Assembly: GCA_039810005.1 (NCBI GenBank) | Contig: JBDHWD010000005.1 | Coordinates: 1-64,000, forward strand | Direction: 5' to 3' | DNA length: 64,000 nt | Source of the DNA: JAMLIA01 sp039810005 | Lineage (GTDB): Bacteria; Chloroflexota; Chloroflexia; Thermomicrobiales; CFX8 | Shown: in pieces, positions 44,439 to 53,690 of the stretch | Position numbering within the stretch: position 1 is the first letter of the stretch | How the letters are laid out: each line of letters begins with the position of its first letter | Program-made: the position numbers and the translations under genes | Notes under the pieces: generated by a model | Seen by the model: the letters and a program-made list of their open reading frames with translations, nothing else | Databases searched by the model: none | What the model was told of the DNA's origin: nothing

Positions 44439-45883
44439 TTCGCGGCGATTTCGCGCGCCTGGCACTCGTCGTGTGCGTCGCGGCGATTGGATTCACGCTT
44501 GCAGCTCCGCGGTTCGCGGAGCGTCTTAACCCGCTGACCGGCGATGAGCCGTTCTACGTGATGACAGCGATCAGCCTCGTCCGTGATCACGATCTTGACG
44601 AAGCGAATAACTACGCAGACCGCGACTACGACGAGTTCTACCCTTCTCAACCGCTTCCGTCGGATTGGCAAGGCTGGCCATCATTCCCGACGACGCTACC
44701 TCCGCATCCTGCAAAGTCCGTCCTGCCCGGCTTGCATACCAAGCACGGCATCGGCCTGTCAGTTCTGATCGCCCTTCCCTATGAGGTCGCGGGGCGCGCA
44801 GGAGCGATGGTGCTCATGATCGCTATCGGCGCGCTAGTTGTCGGACAGATGTTCCTGCTGGCGCTGGAAACCGGTGCTTCGATGCGCGTGAGCGCGTTTC
44901 TGGCGCTGGGCCTCGGCTTCACTTTGCCGATAGCTCCGTATGCGCTGCTGATCTTCCCCGAGCTGCCCGGCGCATTGGCGATCATCTATGCAATTCGACG
45001 ACTGACGCAAGCGAGGAACAGCTCGTGGCAATGGCTGCAGACGGGCTTGGCAATCGGCGCGCTTCCCTGGCTGCATCAGCGATTCGTGCCGACCGCCGCC
45101 CTACTTGGTGTGTTCCTCCTCTGGCGGCTCTGGAGGCAACGAGGCGTCGACATCGCTGTCGCATGCGGCATCGTCGGGCTTAGCGCGGCCGGATTGGTGG
45201 TCTACAACAGCTGGCTTTACGATTCGCCGCTGCAGAATCGGGCCGACCACGCCGGCTTCTCCGGCATTGCCGGTACGGTCAACGGCGGCTTCGGATTGCT
45301 CCTTGACGCGCAATGGGGATTAATTGTAAATGCGCCGATCTATCTTCTAGCGATTGCGGCCTTTCCGCTCTGGTTCCGGGCGGGCAGGCAGCGAGCTTGG
45401 CTGGCACTTGCGGCGGTGCTGCCGTATCTCCTGATGGTTGCCGCCTACCGCGTCTGGTGGGGCGAGTGGGGACCGGCAGCACGCTATCTTGTGCCGGTCG
45501 CGCCATTAGCAGCGGCGACGCTGGCAGCAATGTGGGTGCGGGTCGGGAACAGCACGCGGGTCCTGACAGGTGCCGCGTGGCTAGCAGGCGCGCTCCTGAC
45601 CCTTATTGGTGTTGCAAACCCGCAGCGGTTCTATCATCAGCCAGACGGGCTGAATCATCTGGTGGATCGGCTTGGCGAGATCCTGCACATCGATCTCGCG
45701 TCACGACTGGTCGCGTTTCAGCCGTACGCGATTGGCACACGAGCCGATCGTCTGCTGGCGGGACTGGTTCTCGCACTGGCATGCTGGATTGCGGTAGCGT
45801 TCGTTTACGCACCGGCGAGGGAATCACTGTCAGGCTCGTTCGGCGGATCGCCGACGCCTCAGGGCGATGGTGAGTCGCAATAG
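44435..45883 (+). CDS. Polytopic membrane protein, probable GT-C glycosyltransferase
   Basis: A 482-residue protein with about 10-12 membrane helices. The first extracytoplasmic loop has NPLTGDEPFYVMTAISLVRD, an acidic D-E pair after the first helix typical of GT-C enzymes that use polyprenyl-phosphate sugars (ArnT/PMT type). A long polar loop (NNYADRDYDEFYPSQPLPSD) follows. The C-terminal half includes NGGFGLLLDAQWGLIVNAPI and YRVWWGEWGPAARYLVPVAP. Assignment to GT-C is by topology and this loop, not by a firm family motif. Its start overlaps the VanZ-like gene by ATGA. Confidence 0.65.
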   Translation: MIRGDFARLALVVCVAAIGFTLAAPRFAERLNPLTGDEPFYVMTAISLVRDHDLDEANNYADRDYDEFYPSQPLPSDWQGWPSFPTTLPPHPAKSVLPGLHTKHGIGLSVLIALPYEVAGRAGAMVLMIAIGALVVGQMFLLALETGASMRVSAFLALGLGFTLPIAPYALLIFPELPGALAIIYAIRRLTQARNSSWQWLQTGLAIGALPWLHQRFVPTAALLGVFLLWRLWRQRGVDIAVACGIVGLSAAGLVVYNSWLYDSPLQNRADHAGFSGIAGTVNGGFGLLLDAQWGLIVNAPIYLLAIAAFPLWFRAGRQRAWLALAAVLPYLLMVAAYRVWWGEWGPAARYLVPVAPLAAATLAAMWVRVGNSTRVLTGAAWLAGALLTLIGVANPQRFYHQPDGLNHLVDRLGEILHIDLASRLVAFQPYAIGTRADRLLAGLVLALACWIAVAFVYAPARESLSGSFGGSPTPQGDGESQ

Positions 45884-45921
45884 ACCTGATCTGCGCGCGA
45901 TTGAATGGATGGTGAGCAGCG

Positions 45922-46473
45922 ATGTTTGAGCTCATGACTGGCCTGGGTCTGGCGATGCCCGCCGGTCTGAATGCCTACATTCCGTTGCTGGCGATTGCTC
46001 TCGCCGATCGCTACACCGGTCTGATCCAGCTCGCTGCGCCATACGACGCCGTAGCCTCGCCCTGGGCTATCGTGATCGTGTCGATTCTGCTTGGCATTGA
46101 AATCGTCGCTGACAAAGTGCCGATCATCGACCACATCAATGACCTGGTTCAGTCATTCATCCGTCCCGCCGCCGGCGCGATCCTCGTTATGGCGAGCACG
46201 GACGCTGTACAGACGATCAACCCGGTAATGGCGATGATCCTCGGGCTCGTTGTCGCCGGCGGCGTGCACACCGCGAAATCAACGTTCCGGCCGGTCGTCA
46301 CTGCCACAACCGGTGGCGTGGGCAATCCGGTCGTTAGCGCAACTGAGGACGGTGCCGCGATCTGCATGAGCGTTATCGCGCTGGTCGCGCCGATCCTGAT
46401 CGGCGTCATTCTGATCGTTCTGCTCACGCTGACGCTGATGGTTCTGCGCCGACGACGTGCGAGTACAGCCTGA
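45922..46473 (+). CDS. DUF4126 membrane protein
   Basis: A 183-residue protein of about five helices matching the DUF4126 family. GLGLAMPAGLNAYIPLLAIA is the glycine-rich start. GIEIVADKVPIIDHINDLVQ is the characteristic loop, and GGVHTAKSTFRPVVTATTGG is the second glycine-rich block. The function is unknown. ATG 45922 follows GGTGAG. It lies 38 bases after the GT-C gene and may share its transcript. Confidence 0.8.
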   Translation: MFELMTGLGLAMPAGLNAYIPLLAIALADRYTGLIQLAAPYDAVASPWAIVIVSILLGIEIVADKVPIIDHINDLVQSFIRPAAGAILVMASTDAVQTINPVMAMILGLVVAGGVHTAKSTFRPVVTATTGGVGNPVVSATEDGAAICMSVIALVAPILIGVILIVLLTLTLMVLRRRRASTA

Positions 46474-46555
46474 CCTTGCGCCGGATCGACTCATGGTTTA
46501 TGATGTAGATAGCAGTATTATCGTGCAACGAGCACAGCGATTCAGGACGTGAACC

Positions 46556-47584
46556 ATGCAATTTCAGGACTACTATTCACTTCTCGGCGTTGACAGGTCA
46601 GCAAGTGAAGCAGACATCAAGAAGGCGTATCGGGAGAAGGCCCGCAAGCTTCACCCTGACGTCAACAAGGCCTCCGACGCCGAGGAGAAATTCAAAGCTG
46701 TTAACGAGGCGTATCAGGTGCTGTCCGACGCAGACAAGCGCGCGCGCTACGATCAGTTCGGCAGCGACTGGGAGCACTATCAGGCCAACAACTCCGGCGC
46801 TCCGAACGCGGGCGACTTCAGCCAGTGGTTCACGCAGCAGACCGGAGAACCGGGCAACGTCCATTTTGAATACCGCACGAGCGGCGGCGAGGGATTCTCT
46901 GACTTCTTCGAGACGCTGTTCGGCGGTGGCAGACAGCGTCGACGCACGCGAACGCCGCGGCGCGGCGAGGATCACGAGTACACCGTCGAGGTTCCGCTAA
47001 AGGAAGCATTCAGCGGCACAACGCGGACCTTCGAAATCCAGATCCCTGAGACGTGTATGGAGTGCAATGGCACCGGCGTGAATCACGGGGCGATCTGTCT
47101 GAACTGCAACGGCACTGGCGTGGTTCCACGACGCTCGCGCATCGAGGTTACGATCCCGGCCGGCATCCGCGAGGGCCAGCGCGTGCGCGTCGCCGGCAAG
47201 GGCGCACCTGGGAGTGACGGCGGACGACCGGGAGATGTGTATCTGAGGGTCAAGATCATTCCCGACTCGCAGTTCACGCTGGATGGCAATGATGTGCGCA
47301 CTGTCGTCGATGTGCCGCTGTACACGGCGATTCTCGGCGGCGAGGCGATCGTACCGACGCTGACCGGCAAGGTTGCGCTGTCGATTCCGGCGCAGTCCGC
47401 TAACGGCAAGACATTCCGGCTCCGCGGACAGGGCTGGCCGACGAGCATCGGCGCGAAAGAGCGTGGCGACCTGCTGGCGAAGATCAACGTAGTTCTGCCC
47501 ACGAACATGTCTGATGAGGAACTGGAGCTCTTCGAGCAGCTCAGCGACCTGCGAACGCCGAAGAAGACGCCTCCGGTCGCGTGA
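46556..47584 (+). CDS. J-domain co-chaperone (DnaJ/CbpA type) with a half zinc finger
   Basis: A 342-residue Hsp40. The J domain is YYSLLGVDRSASEADIKKAY with HPD (33-35), which stimulates DnaK ATPase. A Gly/Phe-rich linker follows (about 75-125). Only two cysteine repeats are present, CMECNGTG (167-174) and CLNCNGTG (181-188), against four in DnaJ and none in CbpA. Client-binding domains follow (VTIPAGIREGQRVRVAGKGA, GDVYLRVKIIPDSQFTLDGN, LRGQGWP). DnaK and GrpE genes are not near, so this may be a secondary Hsp40. No CIRCE or HAIR element is seen upstream. Confidence 0.9.
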   Translation: MQFQDYYSLLGVDRSASEADIKKAYREKARKLHPDVNKASDAEEKFKAVNEAYQVLSDADKRARYDQFGSDWEHYQANNSGAPNAGDFSQWFTQQTGEPGNVHFEYRTSGGEGFSDFFETLFGGGRQRRRTRTPRRGEDHEYTVEVPLKEAFSGTTRTFEIQIPETCMECNGTGVNHGAICLNCNGTGVVPRRSRIEVTIPAGIREGQRVRVAGKGAPGSDGGRPGDVYLRVKIIPDSQFTLDGNDVRTVVDVPLYTAILGGEAIVPTLTGKVALSIPAQSANGKTFRLRGQGWPTSIGAKERGDLLAKINVVLPTNMSDEELELFEQLSDLRTPKKTPPVA

Positions 47585-47665
47585 TACCATATCCGGTTGG
47601 CACGCGAGCGCGTTGAGCACGCCTGTTTGGTGCGCCTGATGAGATGGTGTTGAGGGGCAGGGAAC

Positions 47666-48946
47666 ATGCCGGTTGCGATCGTTCTTGGTGGTCAGTGGGG
47701 CGACGAGGGCAAGGGCAAGATCATTGACGCGCTTGCCGCCAGTGCGGACGTTGTCGTTCGCGCCAACGGCAGCGCCAACGCCGGCCACACGGTCGTCACC
47801 GATCGCGGCGTCTTCAAGTTCCACCTGATCCCATCCGGGATCCTGCATCCAGACTGCCTGTGCGTGATTGGCGCTGGAGTTGCTCTGGATCCAAAGATCC
47901 TGCTCGACGAGATTGCTGAGTTGCACGAGCGCGGCATCGATTCCTCGCACCTGCGCGTATCGTCACGCTGCCATCTGATCATGCCGTACCATCCGGTGCA
48001 GGATCGGCTCGAAGAGACTGGCCGCGGCGCGGCCAACATTGGCACCACGCAGCGCGGCAACGGCCCGTGCTACGCCGACAAGGCGGCGCGACGCGGAATC
48101 CGGGCGGCCGACATTGTCGACCCCGAATACCTGCGTGCGCGGCTGGAACCGGTGCTGAAAGAGAAGAACGCGCTGCTCGGCGCGCTCTACGGTCATCCGC
48201 CGTTCGACCTGGACGAGATGGCCGAGCAGTTCGCTGCGTACGGGGAGCAGTTGGCGCCGTACATCACCGATGTCGAGCTTGATATTCAGGACGCTATCGA
48301 CGACGGCCGTAACGTGATGATCGAGGGCGCGCAGGCGGCGATGCTGGACATCGACTACGGCACCTATCCGTTCGTCACGTCATCCTCGCCGACAGCAGCT
48401 GGCGTGTGCCAGGGCGCAGGCGTGGCCCCGACCCAGGTGGACCGTGTTATTGGCGTCTACAAGGCGTACTCAACGCGAGTCGGCGCGGGCGCGTTCCCGA
48501 CCGAGCTTGAGGACGCGACCGGTGCGCTCCTGCGCGAGCGCGGCGCGGAATTCGGCACAACGACCGGTCGACCGCGACGGACCGGCTGGTTCGATGCGGT
48601 ACAGGCGCGCTATACGGCTCGCTTGAACGGCATCAGCGAGATAGCGCTGACGAAGCTCGACGTGCTCGACGGTATTGAGTCGATTCGAGTCTGCGTCGGC
48701 TACGAGATTGATGGTCATCGCCACGACGCGCCGCCGGCGCGGATTGAGGACTTTGACCAGGTCCGGCCAGTCTACGAGGATGTCGCCGGATGGCCGGCAG
48801 GGGCGAGCGATATCGCTGCGTCTGAGGGGCTACCAGCAACTGCTCGCGCCTATCTGAAGCGCATCGAGGAGCTCGTCGGCGTACCTGTCACTTTCGTCGG
48901 CACTGGTCCGCATCGGGATCAGCTACTACTCGCTGCGGCTGACTAG
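47666..48946 (+). CDS. purA: Adenylosuccinate synthetase
   Basis: Joins IMP and aspartate using GTP in AMP synthesis. Its 426 residues match the family. Blocks seen are the P-loop GGQWGDEGKGKIID (8-21), ANGSANAGHTVV, IGTTQRGNGPCYADKAARRG, IEGAQAAMLDIDYGTYPFVT, GAGAFPTEL, TTTGRPRRTGWFDAV and LTKLDVLDGIESIRVCVGYE. ATG 47666 follows AGGGGCAGGG. It is convergent with gpsA across 12 bases. Confidence 0.97.
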   Translation: MPVAIVLGGQWGDEGKGKIIDALAASADVVVRANGSANAGHTVVTDRGVFKFHLIPSGILHPDCLCVIGAGVALDPKILLDEIAELHERGIDSSHLRVSSRCHLIMPYHPVQDRLEETGRGAANIGTTQRGNGPCYADKAARRGIRAADIVDPEYLRARLEPVLKEKNALLGALYGHPPFDLDEMAEQFAAYGEQLAPYITDVELDIQDAIDDGRNVMIEGAQAAMLDIDYGTYPFVTSSSPTAAGVCQGAGVAPTQVDRVIGVYKAYSTRVGAGAFPTELEDATGALLRERGAEFGTTTGRPRRTGWFDAVQARYTARLNGISEIALTKLDVLDGIESIRVCVGYEIDGHRHDAPPARIEDFDQVRPVYEDVAGWPAGASDIAASEGLPATARAYLKRIEELVGVPVTFVGTGPHRDQLLLAAAD

Positions 48947-48958
48947 ATTACAAACGAC

Positions 48959-49972
48959 CTACCGGTCGAGCTCGGGTCGATGGTCGCGGGTTAGCAATTG
49001 CTGGATCACCTCGGTGACGGACGCTTTGCCATCCAGTACGGCGACCACCGCGTCGGCGATCGGCGTATCAACTCCATGCTTCCGTCCAAGCTTCGCCATC
49101 GCGTAGGCGGTGGTTGCGCCCTCGACGACGTGGCCAATGCGCGTCATTGCTACGTCGGGATCCAGACCTTCACTCAGCAGCTGACCAAAGGTGCGGTTGC
49201 GGCTCAGAGGGCTGGCGCAGGTCGCAATGAGGTCGCCGAGCCCACTCAAGCCGCCGAACGTCATCGGGTTGGCGCCCATTGCGACACCGAGGCGCGTCAG
49301 CTCAGCAAGTCCACGGGTGATGAACGCGGCCTTCGCATTTTGTCCGAGACCAAGCCCGTCGCCGACGCCCGCGCCGAGGGCGATAACGTTCTTCAACGCA
49401 CCGCCCAGCTCGACACCGATGACGTCTTCGCTAGTGTAAACACGGAACGTCGGCGACGACAGCAGCGCCTGAACTTGCAGCGCAGATTGTGCGCCCGTCG
49501 ATGCGACAACGGCCGATGCTGGCAGGCCGCGGGCGATCTCGCCGGAAAGATTGGGGCCGGAGAGGACTGCAACGCGCTCCGCCGGAACGTCGGCCTTTGT
49601 CCCAATGACCTCGCTCAGGCGCTCCAGCGATGTCCTGTCAAATCCTTTGGCGCACGAGACGACAACCGCATCCCTTGCCAAAGCATCCTTCATCACTGCC
49701 GCGACGTCCCTCACCGCCTGCGATGGCACGACGACGAACACGTACGCTGCACCATCGAGTGCAGGACTGACGCTCGCCGATACTTTCAGCGAAGGAGGCA
49801 GCTCGATATCCGGCAACAAGCGCGCATTTACTCGCGTTGAACGCAGCTCGTAAGCATGCTCTTCAGTGCGTGCGACGAGACGCACATCTGTGCCGGAAGC
49901 GCTGAGAATAACGGCTAGCGTCGTTCCCCATGCGCCCGCGCCGACGATCGCGATCGGCGAGATGTTTGACAT
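48959..49972 (-). CDS. gpsA: Glycerol-3-phosphate dehydrogenase [NAD(P)+]
   Basis: Reduces dihydroxyacetone phosphate to sn-glycerol 3-phosphate for phospholipid synthesis. The 337 residues have the Rossmann start IAIVGAGAWGTTLAVILSAS, VVVPSQAVRDVA, VSCAKGFDRTSLERLSEV, VLSGPNLSGEIARGLP, the catalytic Lys region ELGGALKNVIALGAGVGDGL and GLSGLGDLIATCASPLSRNR. It is divergent from fabZ by 47 bases, so the two envelope-lipid genes face away from a shared control region. Confidence 0.96.
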   Translation of the reverse strand: MSNISPIAIVGAGAWGTTLAVILSASGTDVRLVARTEEHAYELRSTRVNARLLPDIELPPSLKVSASVSPALDGAAYVFVVVPSQAVRDVAAVMKDALARDAVVVSCAKGFDRTSLERLSEVIGTKADVPAERVAVLSGPNLSGEIARGLPASAVVASTGAQSALQVQALLSSPTFRVYTSEDVIGVELGGALKNVIALGAGVGDGLGLGQNAKAAFITRGLAELTRLGVAMGANPMTFGGLSGLGDLIATCASPLSRNRTFGQLLSEGLDPDVAMTRIGHVVEGATTAYAMAKLGRKHGVDTPIADAVVAVLDGKASVTEVIQQLLTRDHRPELDR

Positions 49973-50019
49973 TTGGATTCATCGCTTCCTAGACTCAGCC
50001 GCGAGAGAGTGCCGATCCG

Positions 50020-50478
50020 ATGAAGGGACATACGTACGTGCTGGACACTCGCGAGATTCAGGCGATTATCCCCCACCGCTACCCGTTTCTTCTCGTCGAT
50101 CGCATTCTTGAAGTCGAATACGGCGTGCGAGCCGTCGGCCTGAAGAACGTCACGGCCAACGAACCGTTCTTTCAGGGCCACTTCCCCGACTACCCGGTCA
50201 TGCCCGGCGTGCTGATTATCGAGGCGCTGGCGCAGGTCGGTGCAGTGGCGCTGCTCGGGATGGACGAATACCGCGGCAAGATGGCGTTCTTCGCCGGCAT
50301 TGATGGCGTGCGGTTCAAGCGCCAGGTCAAGCCGGGCGATTCGCTCAGGCTGGAAGTCGTCATGGGTCGCATGCGGCGAGGAATTGGCACCGGCTCGGCG
50401 ACAGCGACAGTCGACGGTGAGCTGGCAGTCAAGGCCGAGCTCATGTTCGCCGTCGCGGATCTTGACCAGACGACATGA
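50020..50478 (+). CDS. fabZ: 3-hydroxyacyl-ACP dehydratase
   Basis: Dehydrates beta-hydroxyacyl-ACP in fatty-acid elongation. The 152-residue hotdog protein has IIPHRYPFLLVDRILEVEYG with the active-site histidine, FFQGHFPDYPVMPGVLIIEA with the catalytic glutamate, ALAQVGAVALLG and FAGIDGVRFKRQVKPGDSLR. The start is ATG 50020. The stop overlaps the following GT9 gene by ATGA, which couples fatty-acid synthesis to a surface-sugar gene run. No other fab gene is nearby. Confidence 0.96.
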   Translation: MKGHTYVLDTREIQAIIPHRYPFLLVDRILEVEYGVRAVGLKNVTANEPFFQGHFPDYPVMPGVLIIEALAQVGAVALLGMDEYRGKMAFFAGIDGVRFKRQVKPGDSLRLEVVMGRMRRGIGTGSATATVDGELAVKAELMFAVADLDQTT

Positions 50479-51485
50479 AGCCTGACGGCACCCCAGGAAG
50501 TATCGCCGTCGTCAAGCCGTGCTGCATCGGCGATTGCGTCATGGCGCTCCCAACACTCGACTCGCTGGAGGCCGCCTTCCCAGACGCAGAGCGCAGCGTC
50601 CTGGTCGGCCGGCACTCGCGAGCCATCTTCGAGACGCGCGATAGCACCTGGTCGCTAACCGCAATACCGGATCAGATATCGCCACGCATGGCGCTGAAGA
50701 CAGCCTCTGCTGTCCGTAGCGCAGGCGCTGATCTGGTCATTCTTCTCGAACGATCGCGGATGCTACGCTGGGCATTCAGCCTGCATTTTGGCGATCGTGC
50801 GCATTCAGTCGCATCGCTGAATCCGGAATTCCGCCACGAGAGCGCGGCGTATCTTGATGTCGTGCGCGCGCTCGGCATCACGCCAGCCATCTGCCGGCCG
50901 CAGCTGACGCCGAGTGATGCTGACATGGCGAGGGGCAGAGAAGTCCTGAAGTCGTACTCACGTCCGGTCGTTCTGCATCCGGGCGGCGCGGAGAACCCGG
51001 GCGCAACGATGCCCGACAAGCGCTGGCCAGCCGAGCGCTATATTGCCCTTGCGCGACTGCTGACTGACGACGGGTATGACGTGCTGTTTTCCGGTGGTCC
51101 GGACGATCGAGCGCTGAACGCACACGTGGCAGCCGCTGCTGATCTTCCCGCTGAGCGCTCGTTGGCAGGGCAGCTCGGATTGATGGAAGCAGCGGCCGTC
51201 GCCTCGCAATCGGGTCTGTTCGTCAGCGGCGACACCGGCATGAGCCATATTGCGGCGGCGACCGGAGCACCGGTCATCGCCATTTTCGGCCCGACAAATC
51301 CACGGCGATATCGACCAATTGGGCACGCAGTCACCGTCCTTGCGCCGGACGCGTCGTGGGAGTTGCCTGACGTTGATCTGCGCCACGCGCGGCTTTCCGA
51401 TCTGCCCCAAACCGACGCAATCCCAGTCGATGCTGTGTATTCGGCCGCGCTCCGCATGCTGACCACCGCCGGAGTCCGCGCATGA
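50475..51485 (+). CDS. Family 9 (heptosyltransferase-like) glycosyltransferase, first copy
   Basis: A GT-B protein of 336 residues. The N-terminal domain starts IAVVKPCCIGDCVMALPTLD, the acceptor-site glycine-Asp region of GT9. The C-terminal domain has PVVLHPGGAENPGATMPDKR and then GLFVSGDTGMSHIAAATGAP, IAIFGPTNPRRYRPIG, the nucleotide-sugar signature. In LPS bacteria this family adds heptose. No LPS genes are seen here, so another surface glycan is more likely. It overlaps fabZ and the next GT9 by four bases each. Confidence 0.88.
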   Translation: MKPDGTPGSIAVVKPCCIGDCVMALPTLDSLEAAFPDAERSVLVGRHSRAIFETRDSTWSLTAIPDQISPRMALKTASAVRSAGADLVILLERSRMLRWAFSLHFGDRAHSVASLNPEFRHESAAYLDVVRALGITPAICRPQLTPSDADMARGREVLKSYSRPVVLHPGGAENPGATMPDKRWPAERYIALARLLTDDGYDVLFSGGPDDRALNAHVAAAADLPAERSLAGQLGLMEAAAVASQSGLFVSGDTGMSHIAAATGAPVIAIFGPTNPRRYRPIGHAVTVLAPDASWELPDVDLRHARLSDLPQTDAIPVDAVYSAALRMLTTAGVRA

Positions 51486-52603
51486 CCGGTCTCGTTCATC
51501 GCGTGCGCGATGCAGGGTTGGCTGCGATATCGCGCGGGACGCTGAGAGCGAGGCCCGACGGCGAGACGCTGGTTCTCTTGCAGCCGGACCATCTGGGCGA
51601 CATCATCCTCTCGCAGCCCGCCGTCCGCTTGCTTCGCGAGCGCCTGCCTGACACGCGCATCGTCGGCGTCGTCGGGCCGTGGTCACGAGACATTGCGGAG
51701 ATGGCCTGGCCAGTTGACGAGATTATCACGCTCAAGTTCCCGGGTTTCACACGACGATCTTCCGGCGACCCGACCGCACCTTATCGCCAGATTGGCCGCG
51801 ACGCGGAGACGCTCCGATCCTTGAATCCGAAGGCCGGCATCGTCCTGCGACCAGAGGCATGGTGGGCCGCGTTTGTTGCCTCTCGGGCGATGAACGAGGT
51901 CGTTGCCGGTGACGATCGCCCCTACGTCTCTCGCGTCGTTACTGTTCCGGAACACGAGCATTCCGTCGTGCGTGCGGCAACGATCGCCGCCGCCTTCCTG
52001 GATTGCAGCGTGCCGTCTCGGGAAGAGCTCAGCATCTCTATTCCCCGACAGCTCGACGCAGCAAACGAAGCAAGCGGCATGCTCAAGTCGCGGGGCATCG
52101 AGGGGCGATATGCCGTCATCCATCCCGGCTCTGGCGCAGCGGTGAAGCTGTGGACGGACTCGCGCTGGCGGGCGATCGTTCAGCATCTCAACAGTCGCGG
52201 CCTAAAGGTCGTGCTCACCGGCAGTCCGAGCGAGCGGCCCAGGTGCGACCTCATCGCCGAAGGGACTGACGCCGTCGCCTTCGCTGGCGAGACGAGCGTC
52301 GCGGTGTTGGCCGAACTGTTCCGCGATGCGGCGCTTGCGGTCGGAACGGACAACGGCCCGATGCACCTGGCGGTGGCTGTTGACGCGCCGACAGTTCATC
52401 TCTTTGGGCCAAGCGATCCTGAGCGTTACGGACCGTGGGGTGACCCGAGTCGTCATCGCGTCGTCACAGCCGGCTGGCACTGTCCGCGCTGTGGGGATCT
52501 GAGTCCGGGCAGACCAGCGGGTTGCGGTTGCATGCTGGCAATCTCGGCCGAGACGGTGTGCGCTGAGGTAGACCGAATGCTGGATGCTCATGGCAGGCGT
52601 TGA
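51482..52603 (+). CDS. Family 9 glycosyltransferase, second copy
   Basis: A GT9 protein of 373 residues. LVLLQPDHLGDIILSQPAVR is the N-terminal signature with the conserved Asp. VIHPGSGAAVKLWTDSRWRA is the donor-binding loop, and AVGTDNGPMHLAVAVDAPTV with HLFGPSDPERYGPWGD is the C-terminal signature. The tail has HCPRCGDLSPGRPAGCGCM, a cysteine cluster that may bind metal and is absent from the first copy. Start and end overlap the neighbours by 4 and 20 bases. Confidence 0.88.
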   Translation: MTGLVHRVRDAGLAAISRGTLRARPDGETLVLLQPDHLGDIILSQPAVRLLRERLPDTRIVGVVGPWSRDIAEMAWPVDEIITLKFPGFTRRSSGDPTAPYRQIGRDAETLRSLNPKAGIVLRPEAWWAAFVASRAMNEVVAGDDRPYVSRVVTVPEHEHSVVRAATIAAAFLDCSVPSREELSISIPRQLDAANEASGMLKSRGIEGRYAVIHPGSGAAVKLWTDSRWRAIVQHLNSRGLKVVLTGSPSERPRCDLIAEGTDAVAFAGETSVAVLAELFRDAALAVGTDNGPMHLAVAVDAPTVHLFGPSDPERYGPWGDPSRHRVVTAGWHCPRCGDLSPGRPAGCGCMLAISAETVCAEVDRMLDAHGRR

Positions 52604-53690
52604 ACTGGCGATTGATTCGAGCCGCGCTGACAGCGCAATTCGCACCGGCACTGAGTGGTATTCGCATGAGCTCCTGAAGGCGATGGCTGCCCTCAAGGAT
52701 CGTCCGCAATTGACGCTCTACCATCGATCCGATTCGGGAGACTGGCCGTCCGGAGTCGGGATCAATCATCGTGTCGTCAGGATGCCGCGGCTCTGGACCC
52801 ACGTCGGCCTGTCATGGCGAATGTTGCGCGATCGTCCGAAAGCGCTCTTCGTGCCATCGCACGTCATTCCCCTGGCGCATCCGCGCGTCTCGGTTGTGAC
52901 TGTGCACGATCTTGGCTACCTGCGTGAGCCGGAGGCGCACACGTGGCGATCGCGTCTCATGCTCGACAGGACGACGCGATGGAATGCACGGGTTGCGACG
53001 CAGATTATCGCCGTTTCGGCCGCGACACGCGATGACCTTGTGCAGCACTACGGCGTCTCTCCGGCAAAGATCGCCGTCGTCCATTCTGCGATCAACCACG
53101 ACCGGTTTCGGCCCCACGATCCTTCGGCCACGCTGGCCGATGCTGGGATTCACCAGCCATATCTGCTCTTTCTCAGCACGGTGCAGCCACGTAAGAACCT
53201 GGTGCGCCTCGTTGAGGCGTTCGAGCGGCTGGATGATGATGACATGCGCCTCGTCGTCGCCGGGCGCTCCGGCTGGCTGAGCGAGGATATCGAGCAACGC
53301 GTGCGAGCAAGCCCCAAGCGTGAACGTATCGACCGTATCGGTTATGTCGATGATGACCTCGTTCCGGCGTTGTATGCGGGAGCGAGCGCGTTCATACACC
53401 CGGCCCTGTATGAGGGCTTCGGCCTCGGTATTCTGGAAGCGATGGCGAGTGGATGTCCGGTTGTGACGAGCGATCGATCGAGTATGCCGGAAGTCGCGGG
53501 TGATGCAGCTGTGCTCGTCGATCCAACGAATGTCGACTCGATCTTGCAGGGCATCGAGACTGCGCTGAATCCGTCTCAACGAACCTCGCTGATTGAGCGC
53601 GGGTTGCAGCGAGCGGCGCAGTTCACCTGGGAGCGGACTGCTCGGCAGACCCTGGCAGTCATAGAGGAGGCCCGGCGTGTCCGCGGCTGA
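52584..53690 (+). CDS. Family 4 glycosyltransferase
   Basis: A GT-B protein of 368 residues of the GT4 type. Blocks include ELAIDSSRADSAIRTGTEWY near the start, VVTVHDLGYLREPEAHTWRS, IIAVSAATRDDLVQHYGVSP, YLLFLSTVQPRKNLVRLVEA and the donor site YEGFGLGILEAMASGCPVVT with its EX7E pair. PEVAGDAAVLVDP follows. ATG 52590 is as likely as 52584. The gene overlaps both GT9 neighbours. Donor and acceptor are unknown. Confidence 0.9.
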   Translation: MLMAGVELAIDSSRADSAIRTGTEWYSHELLKAMAALKDRPQLTLYHRSDSGDWPSGVGINHRVVRMPRLWTHVGLSWRMLRDRPKALFVPSHVIPLAHPRVSVVTVHDLGYLREPEAHTWRSRLMLDRTTRWNARVATQIIAVSAATRDDLVQHYGVSPAKIAVVHSAINHDRFRPHDPSATLADAGIHQPYLLFLSTVQPRKNLVRLVEAFERLDDDDMRLVVAGRSGWLSEDIEQRVRASPKRERIDRIGYVDDDLVPALYAGASAFIHPALYEGFGLGILEAMASGCPVVTSDRSSMPEVAGDAAVLVDPTNVDSILQGIETALNPSQRTSLIERGLQRAAQFTWERTARQTLAVIEEARRVRG

